DNA of 26,026 bases from Phycisphaerae bacterium. GTDB taxonomy: Bacteria > Planctomycetota > Phycisphaerae > Phycisphaerales > SM1A02. Position 1 is the first letter of the stretch, and each line of letters opens with the position of its first letter. Position numbers and translations under genes: made by a program. The notes beneath the pieces were generated by a model that searched no databases, was not told the DNA's origin, and was given only the letters and a program-made list of their open reading frames with translations. The DNA lies in the NCBI GenBank assembly GCA_018665385.1, contig JABJDN010000002.1, positions 1 through 26,026 on the forward strand, written 5' to 3'. This document shows, piece after piece, positions 1-7,014 of this stretch.

Positions 1-1
1 A

Positions 2-361
2 GGATTTGAATACACTCGAGAAGGTAATTTGATTGGGCATATTGCTCGAGGCGCGATGTGGTTAGAGGAAAAAGCAAAGATTGCTGAAGCAACTCACGGC
101 GAAGCACTACCAGACGGTTTTTTGACTGTCATGCAACACATCGTATTAAGCCATCACGGACAACTTGAACATGGTGCAGCAAAGTTGCCTTCAACGCCTG
201 AAGCAATTTTTGTTTCCCAACTCGACAACCTTGACGCGCATACCCAAACGGCTCTCGACAGCGCTCGTCCTTGGAACCCACCAGCAACAGGGGACGAAGC
301 GTTCACCGAACGCCTCTGGGCCTTAAACACAAAACTCTATCGCAGAGACCCCCTAAAGTAA
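2..361 (+). CDS. HD-domain protein, YhaM-like 3'-5' exoribonuclease (3' part only)
   Basis: The reading frame is open from base 2 to the TAA at 359-361, so the gene begins before the window; a TTG at 29 is internal. The visible 119 residues match the end of an HD metal-dependent hydrolase: G-H-I near the start, then I-V-L-S-H-H-G-Q-L-E-H-G, P-S-T-P-E-A-I and Q-L-D-N-L-D-A. The LSHHG...EHG...P.TPEA...DNLDA series is typical of the YhaM/CBF1 family, which joins an OB-fold nucleic-acid domain to an HD domain and trims RNA or single-stranded DNA from the 3' end. The OB part and the first HD histidines would lie upstream. The family assignment is from motif recall. Confidence 0.75.
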   Translation, partial: GFEYTREGNLIGHIARGAMWLEEKAKIAEATHGEALPDGFLTVMQHIVLSHHGQLEHGAAKLPSTPEAIFVSQLDNLDAHTQTALDSARPWNPPATGDEAFTERLWALNTKLYRRDPLK

Positions 362-488
362 CAAATACGCGTTTCTGTCGCGTGGTTGTCGTTTTACGTC
401 ATTTTTTTGCAACTTTGTCTTAGGCTGTAACGAATCTATGTTGTACCCTAAGTATATTGAGGTCTAAAAACGAAGGAGCCCGAGTATC

Positions 489-2072
489 ATGATTACTGCA
501 ACATTAATTTCAGCGTTGTGTATTGCAACACCAGCACAATTGAATGAACGCTTACCAAAAGACGCTATACCAGCATACGCAGTAGATGCTCTTGATTATG
601 CCTTGCTTGATGTGGAAGATGAGAACCGAGTTAAAGCTGGTTTACCGATGCGGTTTGCAATTTCAACGAACGTTTCAATAACACCTGCGTCGCACGGAAT
701 TTGGGAGCGACTCGAAAATGGTCAGTACCGTTGGACGTACCGTGTTACTTGCGAGAACTCTATGTCAATGAACCTTGGTTTCGGGCGATACTCCATGCCA
801 ATAAGCGGCACGATGGTTATTATGAATCGAGACATTAACTGCCACATTCGTCCGTTTACTTCTGCTGATAACAAAGATCACGGTGAACTGTGGACGCCAA
901 TCATCCCATCGAATAATGCGACCATTGAAATAGTGGTTGACGCTGTCGATAAACGTGCCCTTTTAAGGGGAATTGAGATTACATCGATTAATGCTGGTTA
1001 TCGTGGATTTAAAAATGGCGAAGATCGTGGAGGTTCAGGTTCATGCAATATCGACGTTGTTTGTTCGCAAGGGAACAACTGGTGGGACGAAATTCCATCT
1101 GTTGGTGTCTATACATTAAATGGTTATTTGACATGTACTGGTGCTTTAATCAACAATACCGCCCAAGATGGAACGCCCTACTTCTTAACAGCGAATCACT
1201 GTGGTGTTACGAGTAGCAGCGACTCTTCAATAGTGGTCTATTGGAACCACCAAAACTCCTATTGTCGTGCTCCTGGTTCTGGCGATAGTGGTGGAAACGG
1301 AAACGGAAGTTTTAGCCAATTTACTTCAGGCTCTACAATGCGAGCTACCCGTTCGTATACCGACTTTACGCTCACGGAACTTTCATCAACCCCGAATTCA
1401 TCGTACGAAGTTTCATACTCTGGCTGGTCCCGGGCTTCTTCTGCATCAGTAGGCGCTGGAATTCACCATCCTTCAACAGCAGAAAAACGAATCTCCTTTC
1501 CAGATTACATCAGTGCAAGTGGAGAGTATTGGAACGTAAATTGGTCGGAAGGAACAACTGAGCCAGGGTCATCCGGTTCACCTTTGTACGATGGTAACCA
1601 CCGAATTGTGGGGCAACTTTGTTGTGGATCTGCTGCCTGTGGAAATGATTCCAACGATTACTACGGACGCTCTATGTATAACTCATGGACCGGTTCAAGC
1701 GGTAGTAGTTTGGGTTCCTGGCTTGACCCACTTGGCACAGGCCAAACAACGCTTGATACGTACAATCCCGGCGCCTTGCCAATAGGCGCGTGTTGCATAG
1801 GTACGAGCGGTTCATGCATCCAAATCAGAGAAGCTAATTGCCTTGCAGGTGGCGGAACTTGGATGGGTGCTGATTCGGATTGCACTCTCTGCGAACCAGA
1901 ACCAACTTGCGAATCGGATATTAACGGCGATGGTTACACAAACGTGTCGGATTTGCTTGAAATCGTGAGTGAATGGGGCAATACCGGCTCATCTCCTGCT
2001 GACGTAAATGGTGACGGGTACGTTGGTGTAGCAGATATCCTTGCAGTAATCGAAGGTTGGGGACCTTGTTAA
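489..2072 (+). CDS. Secreted lysyl-endopeptidase-like serine protease with GACC module and dockerin-like tail
   Basis: This is a 527-residue exported S1-type serine protease. The apparent triad is H237 (in TANHC), D292 (in TDFTLTEL) and S362 (in GSSGSPL). V-Y-W-N-H-Q-N-S-Y-C-R, G-I-H-H-P and G-Q-L also match Achromobacter protease I (Lys-C); D390 in N-D-Y-Y-G-R lines up with the Lys-specificity aspartate of that enzyme, so cleavage after lysine is inferred. Residues 20-200 look like a propeptide and beta-rich domain. One GACC Cys module starts at 433, and two EF-hand-like repeats (D.NGDG) occupy 477-527, ending W-G-P-C. The start is fixed by AAGGAG at 473-478 and an in-frame stop at 465-467. 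The signal sequence is short and, unusually, has no basic residue before the hydrophobic run. It is a tandem paralogue of the next large gene. Confidence 0.88.
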   Translation: MITATLISALCIATPAQLNERLPKDAIPAYAVDALDYALLDVEDENRVKAGLPMRFAISTNVSITPASHGIWERLENGQYRWTYRVTCENSMSMNLGFGRYSMPISGTMVIMNRDINCHIRPFTSADNKDHGELWTPIIPSNNATIEIVVDAVDKRALLRGIEITSINAGYRGFKNGEDRGGSGSCNIDVVCSQGNNWWDEIPSVGVYTLNGYLTCTGALINNTAQDGTPYFLTANHCGVTSSSDSSIVVYWNHQNSYCRAPGSGDSGGNGNGSFSQFTSGSTMRATRSYTDFTLTELSSTPNSSYEVSYSGWSRASSASVGAGIHHPSTAEKRISFPDYISASGEYWNVNWSEGTTEPGSSGSPLYDGNHRIVGQLCCGSAACGNDSNDYYGRSMYNSWTGSSGSSLGSWLDPLGTGQTTLDTYNPGALPIGACCIGTSGSCIQIREANCLAGGGTWMGADSDCTLCEPEPTCESDINGDGYTNVSDLLEIVSEWGNTGSSPADVNGDGYVGVADILAVIEGWGPC

Positions 2073-2133
2073 GCCCATGCACGAATGCCGTGGCGTAAGG
2101 GTCAAATTGACCCAATACAGTAGATTTGTATAG

Positions 2134-2170
2134 GAAAAAGGCTTTTTTAGTTAATAAAAGAGCCTTTTTC
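2134..2170 (+). terminator. Intrinsic terminator after the first protease gene
   Basis: GAAAAAGGCT (2134-2143) pairs exactly with AGCCTTTTTC (2161-2170), and T/A runs extend the stem inward. The descending arm ends in a T-rich stretch. It lies about 60 bases after the stop at 2072 and separates the two protease genes into different transcription units. Confidence 0.8.
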
Positions 2171-2225
2171 TCTTATTCCTGCAACCGACCTCATGCCTAA
2201 TTGCGAATAGCCTAGGAGAGAAATT

Positions 2226-2300
2226 ATGCTTTCGGTTCGCAATGCTATCTGTTATTGTTTCTATATACAGTTACAACAAATACTCAATTGGAGAATATGA
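2226..2300 (+). CDS. Possible 24-residue leader ORF upstream of the second protease
   Basis: An ATG at 2226 follows AGGAG (2214-2218) at a seven-base spacing, one of the better ribosome binding sites in the window. The frame runs 24 codons to TGA at 2298-2300, three bases before the protease ATG at 2304. The peptide begins M-L-S-V-R-N-A-I-C-Y-C-F and is not recognised. The arrangement would allow translational coupling to the protease gene. Its site and start lie in the loop of a possible hairpin (stems 2200-2207 and 2236-2243). It may simply be chance; there is no homology evidence. Confidence 0.35.
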   Translation: MLSVRNAICYCFYIQLQQILNWRI

Positions 2301-2303
2301 GAA

Positions 2304-5015
2304 ATGAACATACAAAGAATAGTCCTAATTGTACTTCTTGCAACGTGCTCAACGGCTCTTGCAGGTCCAACAATCGGCACACAAGACACTCGATTGCCAA
2401 AAGATGTTATTCCACTGGTCACAGTACCTAATCTGGATTATGCGTCCTTAGGTATAGAAGATGAAACTAGAGAACGCACTGGTTTACCTCCTCAGTTCGC
2501 GGTTCCTTTTGAACAACATATTACGCCGGCAACCGATGGCATCTGGGAACGAGTTGATATGAATACGCAACGCTGGTCCCTGCGGGTGGGTTGCGATAAC
2601 GCTCTATCCATGAATGTTGGTTTCGGTCGCTTTAACTTGCCTGCAAGTGGCTCCATGATTATCACGGATGCAACAGGTGATTACAGAATTCGTCCGTTTA
2701 CCGCAGACGATAACAAATCACATGGGCAACTTTGGACTCCTGTAGTACCAGGTGGCGAAGCCATCGTTGAAATTACAGTGGCAAATAAAGATCGCGCAAT
2801 GGCAGTAAAAGGAATTGAACTTACTTCAATTAACCCAGGCTATCGCTGGGTACACGACGCTGCAGGTCGAGGTTCATCGGAATCTTGTAACATTGATGTG
2901 GTATGCGCAGAGGGTGACCCGTGGCAGGAGGAGATTCCATCTGTTGCTGTATATACTCTTAATGGTTATTTAACTTGTTCTGGTGTCATGATGAATAACT
3001 CAGCACAAGATCAAACACCATACTTTCTAACTGCAAATCACTGCGGTGTAACAAATAGCAGCGATTCATCCATCGTTGTGTATTGGAATCACCAGAATAG
3101 TTATTGCCGAGCTCCTGGCAGCAGCGATAGCGGAGGAAACGGTAATGGAAACTTTAACCAATTCACAAGCGGTTCTACGATGCGTGCAACTCGATCATAT
3201 AGCGACTTTACGCTTACAGAACTTTCTTCAAATCCAAATGCAGCCTGGGGCGTAACCTACTCAGGTTGGTCTCGAGCTGGCTCAGCTTCACTCGGTGCAG
3301 GTATTCATCACCCTGAAGCGGCTGAAAAAAGAATTTCATTCCCAGACACTGTGAATGCAACTGGTGAATATTGGGACGTGAACTGGGGCGAAGGTCGAAC
3401 AGCACCTGGCTCATCTGGTTCACCTCTTTACGACGGAAACCACCGTGTTGTCGGGCAACTTTGTTGTGGCGCTTCGTATTGTCCAAATGATTACAATGAT
3501 TATTACGGACGATCGCTTGATCTAGCTTGGAGCGGAAGCGCAAGCAGTAGTTTAAGTTCATGGCTTGACCCAACCGGTTCAGGCGCACAATTTATTGATA
3601 CACTCGTTCCTGGTGGCGGGGGAGACCCACAAGGTGCATGTTGCATTGGAACTACTTGCTCGTACGGAACAGAAAATGATTGCAACATAAGCGGCGGCGA
3701 ATATGCTGGCGATTTCGTTTCTTGTACTAGTTATCCTTGCGGAGGTGCACCAGAAGGTGCATGCTGCATCGCTGGCGAATGCTCAGTCATGTCTGCTTCT
3801 GACTGTGGTTCTTTCGGTGGCTCTTACCAAGGCGATGGCTCAACTTGCACCAATGGAATATGCGATAATGGTGGTTGCGAAGTTGGGTATTCACCTGACT
3901 GTGCTGGAACTTGTTTTGAAGATTCTGTGTATACAGACTGGGTAGGCGATGGCTACTGCGATGATGGTGCATACGTTCCATCAGACTATGGCTACGGAGG
4001 ACCTGCAGGCGTTGCGATTTACTTGAATTGCGATGCATTCAATTGCGATAACGACGACTGCACAGATTGCGGTGGCGGTGGTGACCCTACCGGCGCATGT
4101 TGCGTTAACGGGAGTTGTTCAATTATAAATGAAGCTGATTGCACAAGCGCAGGCGGCACATATAACGGCGATAATTCTTCCTGCACCGGCAATCCTTGCG
4201 GCGGTGGTGGTGAATGCCCTGCCGGAGAAATGCAAGACTGTAATGGTAATTGTTGCCCGGAAAACTGGGTTGCAGATGGCTATTGCGATGACGGCACCTA
4301 CGAATGGAACGGCGTTGCGATTTACTTAAATTGCGATGAATTCCAATGCGATGGTGGCGACTGTACTGGTTGTGGTGGCGGCGGCGATCCAACTGGTGCT
4401 TGTTGTATCGGTACAAATTGCTCTACTATGACTGACACTGACTGTGCGGCTGCTGGTGGAGAGTACCAAGGGAACAACACTTCATGTGCTAGCGAGCCAT
4501 GCGGCGGCGGTGGAGAATGCCCAGCAGATTGGACTGCGGATTGCGAAGGCACATGCTTCCCGGATTATGTCTACGTAGAGTGGCAAGGCGATGGATATTG
4601 TGATGACGGTGCATACATTCCAGCTGATTACGGTTGCGCTGAATGTCCAGCTGGCGTAGCGATTTGGATGAATTGCGACGAATTCGATTGCGACAGTGGA
4701 GACTGCGAATGCGATGGCGGCGGCAATCCAATGGGTGCTTGTTGCTTCGATGCAGATTGCTTTGAGTTAGAAGAAGTGGAATGCAATAGTAACGGTGGCG
4801 AATGGCAAGGACCTGAAACAACATGTGCATCAAGCCCATGTGCGGTTCCATGTCCTGCTGACACTGATGGTAGTGGTGCTGTTGACGTGAGCGATATTCT
4901 TTATATCGTTAGTTACTGGGGCACAAATGACTCCGCTGCCGATGTGAACGGCGATGGTACAGTCAATGTTTCTGATATCCTCGAAGTGGTTAGCGCGTGG
5001 GGACCATGCCAGTAA
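2304..5015 (+). CDS. Secreted lysyl-endopeptidase-like protease with mosaic GACC/LNR-like tail and dockerin-like end
   Basis: This 903-residue paralogue of the preceding protease has a classical signal peptide (cleavage probably after A-L-A at 18-20). The propeptide begins L-P-K-D-V-I-P, as in its sister. The apparent triad is H246, D301 and S371; G-I-H-H-P and N-D-Y-Y-G-R (D399) again suggest Lys specificity. After about residue 440 the tail is Cys- and Gly-rich. Five GACC modules, the first at 444, alternate with three modules of the form W-x-x-D-G-Y-C-D-D-G ... N-C-D-x-F-x-C-D (tryptophans at 546, 655 and 760) that resemble Ca-binding LNR/Notch repeats. Two EF-hand-like repeats (853-902) end W-G-P-C-Q. 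GGAG at 2290-2293 sets the start. The tail probably mediates surface attachment or substrate binding; that is inference. Confidence 0.88.
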   Translation: MNIQRIVLIVLLATCSTALAGPTIGTQDTRLPKDVIPLVTVPNLDYASLGIEDETRERTGLPPQFAVPFEQHITPATDGIWERVDMNTQRWSLRVGCDNALSMNVGFGRFNLPASGSMIITDATGDYRIRPFTADDNKSHGQLWTPVVPGGEAIVEITVANKDRAMAVKGIELTSINPGYRWVHDAAGRGSSESCNIDVVCAEGDPWQEEIPSVAVYTLNGYLTCSGVMMNNSAQDQTPYFLTANHCGVTNSSDSSIVVYWNHQNSYCRAPGSSDSGGNGNGNFNQFTSGSTMRATRSYSDFTLTELSSNPNAAWGVTYSGWSRAGSASLGAGIHHPEAAEKRISFPDTVNATGEYWDVNWGEGRTAPGSSGSPLYDGNHRVVGQLCCGASYCPNDYNDYYGRSLDLAWSGSASSSLSSWLDPTGSGAQFIDTLVPGGGGDPQGACCIGTTCSYGTENDCNISGGEYAGDFVSCTSYPCGGAPEGACCIAGECSVMSASDCGSFGGSYQGDGSTCTNGICDNGGCEVGYSPDCAGTCFEDSVYTDWVGDGYCDDGAYVPSDYGYGGPAGVAIYLNCDAFNCDNDDCTDCGGGGDPTGACCVNGSCSIINEADCTSAGGTYNGDNSSCTGNPCGGGGECPAGEMQDCNGNCCPENWVADGYCDDGTYEWNGVAIYLNCDEFQCDGGDCTGCGGGGDPTGACCIGTNCSTMTDTDCAAAGGEYQGNNTSCASEPCGGGGECPADWTADCEGTCFPDYVYVEWQGDGYCDDGAYIPADYGCAECPAGVAIWMNCDEFDCDSGDCECDGGGNPMGACCFDADCFELEEVECNSNGGEWQGPETTCASSPCAVPCPADTDGSGAVDVSDILYIVSYWGTNDSAADVNGDGTVNVSDILEVVSAWGPCQ

Positions 5016-5034
5016 GTACTGTGTAAATTTGATA

Positions 5035-5067
5035 CAAAAGGGCCCTGCAACTGCGGGGCCCTTTTTT
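5035..5067 (+). terminator. Intrinsic terminator after the second protease gene
   Basis: AAAAGGGCCC, a short loop, then GGGCCC followed by a run of six T forms a GC-rich hairpin with a U tail, 20 bases after the stop at 5015. It isolates the protease gene from the glycosyltransferase that follows. Confidence 0.88.
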
Positions 5068-5068
5068 A

Positions 5069-5098
5069 TTGGTAAAGGTGTGCTAGACCCTCTACAAT
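5069..5098 (+). promoter_or_regulatory. Putative sigma-70-type promoter for the glycosyltransferase gene
   Basis: TTGGTA (5069-5074) and TACAAT (5093-5098) are separated by 18 bases, directly after the terminator. The predicted transcription start, six or seven bases beyond the -10 box, falls on or beside the ATG at 5105. No Shine-Dalgarno sequence precedes that ATG, so a leaderless mRNA is suggested. This is a by-eye prediction. Confidence 0.45.
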
Positions 5099-5104
5099 AC
5101 GTAG

Positions 5105-5842
5105 ATGAAGAAGAGAATCCTTATTGGTATCCCTGTGTACAACGAAGCAAAATATATTAATAGTGTGCTCAGCGAGGTCTGTAAGTATGCGGACGACATT
5201 CTGGTAGTTGACGATGGTTCGACAGATTTGACACCGGCATTGCTCGCAGGGCACAAAGTGGAAGTCATTCGCCATTCCGAGAATCGAGGATATGGTCGAT
5301 CACTGCAAGACATGTTCCGCTGGGCAGCAGTCGATAATTTTGATTGGCTCATTACGATGGATTGCGACGAACAACACGAGCCTGCTTCGATCCCAGACTT
5401 TGTGCGGATGATTGATCAAGATGACTCAGATATCATTTCTGGGTCAAGGTATGCAGAGACACACCCAGAAAACGATATGCCCCCAAAGGAGCGACAAGCA
5501 ATCAATCGTCAAGTGACAGATGAGTTGCACGATGCCCTTGGCATTGCTATTACGGATGCATTTTGTGGGTTCAAGGCGTACCGAGTTCCGACTCTTGATG
5601 CATTTGACTTTGATGTCAACGGATACGCATTTCCGATTCAATTTTGGGTACAAGCGGCTGCCCGCAAACTGCGAATTACAGAAATTCCAGTGCGAATGAT
5701 TTACAACGACCCAAATCGGACATTTGGTGGGCAACTCGATGACCCAGTGAAACGCCTTGACCATTACCGCGCAGTTCTTTGCAACGAATTGAGAAAGCAC
5801 GAGACGTTATTGGAGTTGCATTCAGCGAGTACTCCATGCTAA
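5105..5842 (+). CDS. Family 2 glycosyltransferase (dolichyl-phosphate-mannose-synthase-like)
   Basis: A 245-residue GT-A glycosyltransferase. The N-terminus reads I-G-I-P-V-Y-N-E, then V-V-D-D-G-S-T-D (D36/D37, nucleotide binding), and M-D-C-D-E-Q-H (D86-x-D88, the metal-binding DxD). I-I-S-G-S-R-Y follows, with a family-typical F-C-G-F-K-A-Y in the second half. It would move a sugar from a nucleotide or lipid donor; acceptor and sugar cannot be told. There are no obvious membrane helices, unlike GtrB-type enzymes, so it is probably soluble or peripheral. No ribosome binding site is visible. The stop overlaps the ATG of the next gene (ATGCTAA), indicating one operon. Confidence 0.85.
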   Translation: MKKRILIGIPVYNEAKYINSVLSEVCKYADDILVVDDGSTDLTPALLAGHKVEVIRHSENRGYGRSLQDMFRWAAVDNFDWLITMDCDEQHEPASIPDFVRMIDQDDSDIISGSRYAETHPENDMPPKERQAINRQVTDELHDALGIAITDAFCGFKAYRVPTLDAFDFDVNGYAFPIQFWVQAAARKLRITEIPVRMIYNDPNRTFGGQLDDPVKRLDHYRAVLCNELRKHETLLELHSASTPC

Positions 5843-7011
5843 CAGCATGCGAGGCAGTAACTGTAGAACCAGAATTTTCAGAGTGGAAAACATTAGTAGG
5901 CCCATCCAAGGGTGAAGTATTCGGCAAAAATATTTCAGCATGGCAACATGAGTTTCGACTTGCAAACAACCTGCCACTTGACACGCCAATATTGATGGTG
6001 GGTCATCAACCCACGTTTTTTCACCCGGGCATATTGGCAAAATTTATTGCTGCGGCAAGGCTTGCAAAGCAAGTAGATGGCGTGGTTGTATTTTTAGTCG
6101 TTGACCATCATATTGGTACTGCTGGGACAATTGAAACATGCAAAGATTCGGGTCACCTTTCAATACAACGTGAAGATATTGCAGACGTTGACGCTTCTAT
6201 TGCAATGCAAGATCAACCAAGAGTATATACCTACGGTGTAGAGCCGTTTGCCTCAGCATTAGCAAAGGCGCAAGGTGAGAATGCTGCGATGCAATTTGCG
6301 AATGCGATTGTTGCGTGTATGAAGCCATACGCAACGGTGGATTTCGTATTGCCCGGCAGCGCATTGCTTGCATCGTCGTTTGGCAAAGCGATGCTAGAAG
6401 ATATGTTTACTCACTCAGATGCATGTATACATGCGTACAATGCTGCTGTTGAGCACTATCCTGAAGTAGGTATTTCTGTTTTGGGAGAAACAGAATTGCC
6501 GCTTTGGCAAGGAGCTAGCAATGAGAAGTTCAACATGGGGGACGAAGAGAATCGCCCACGCGCGCTCACGCTTACGTTGCTTGCGCGCCTACTTTCTTGC
6601 GATTTGTTTATACATGGCTCTGGCGGGTATGCATACGATAATTGCATGGAGATGTGGTGCAGAGAATGGCTTAGAGTGGAGCCTTCTTCTAAAGTAATGG
6701 CGAGTGCAACATTGCGGTTGCCTTTGCATTTCCAGTCGTGGGCGGAAGCGCGTCGAGAATATTTTTCTCCTCAGTTTGGTTCGGAAACCAAAGAGAAGTA
6801 CCTACGTGCAATTGAAGAGTCGCCGTATGGCTCACCCCAGCGGAAAGTTCATTTTCAAAAAATGCGCCGGTGGCTTGATTCCATTCAAGAATTTTTAGAC
6901 AAGGATGCATACATGGAAGATGCACGTATTGCTGCAAAAAGAGAGTGGGCATTTCCGCTCTACAGTACGGAACAATTGCACAATCTTGTAAGTGAAATGA
7001 ACACGCTGTAA
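5836..7011 (+). CDS. Conserved hypothetical protein, faintly BshC-like
   Basis: 391 residues from the ATG at 5836, which overlaps the upstream stop; the frame extends back to 5779 but that would overlap the glycosyltransferase by 64 bases. I do not recognise it with certainty. G56-H-Q-P, a helix rich in Lys/Ala/Leu, then V-V-F-L-V-V-D90-H-H resembles the T-G-Q-Q-P ... P-V-F-W-x-A-x-E-D-H-D order of BshC, the enzyme proposed to add cysteine in bacillithiol synthesis. The middle has L-F-I-H-G-S-G-G-Y-A-Y-D and a following S-A-T-L-R-L-P-L, a pattern I recall from planctomycete hypothetical proteins. There is no signal peptide or membrane helix. Coupling to a glycosyltransferase suggests a small-molecule or glycoconjugate role; the BshC link is weak. 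Confidence 0.7.
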   Translation: MLTACEAVTVEPEFSEWKTLVGPSKGEVFGKNISAWQHEFRLANNLPLDTPILMVGHQPTFFHPGILAKFIAAARLAKQVDGVVVFLVVDHHIGTAGTIETCKDSGHLSIQREDIADVDASIAMQDQPRVYTYGVEPFASALAKAQGENAAMQFANAIVACMKPYATVDFVLPGSALLASSFGKAMLEDMFTHSDACIHAYNAAVEHYPEVGISVLGETELPLWQGASNEKFNMGDEENRPRALTLTLLARLLSCDLFIHGSGGYAYDNCMEMWCREWLRVEPSSKVMASATLRLPLHFQSWAEARREYFSPQFGSETKEKYLRAIEESPYGSPQRKVHFQKMRRWLDSIQEFLDKDAYMEDARIAAKREWAFPLYSTEQLHNLVSEMNTL

Positions 7012-7014
7012 TGT

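Noticed and set aside
367..408. ACGCG/CGCGT stem followed by a T run, as a terminator of the first partial gene
   Set aside because: The stem is only five pairs and the T run begins 18 bases after it, too far for a normal intrinsic terminator.
415..445. Possible promoter (TTGTCT ... TATGTT) before the first protease
   Set aside because: Both boxes match the consensus poorly and several equally weak alternatives exist nearby.
3600..4860. Tandem DNA repeat or CRISPR-like array in the protease tail
   Set aside because: The repetition is at protein level (GACC and LNR-like modules in one frame); nucleotide units vary in length and sequence and there are no constant spacers.
5779..5835. Upstream extension of the gene at 5836
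   Set aside because: It would overlap the glycosyltransferase by 64 bases, while the ATG at 5836 gives the common four-base-type stop/start overlap.
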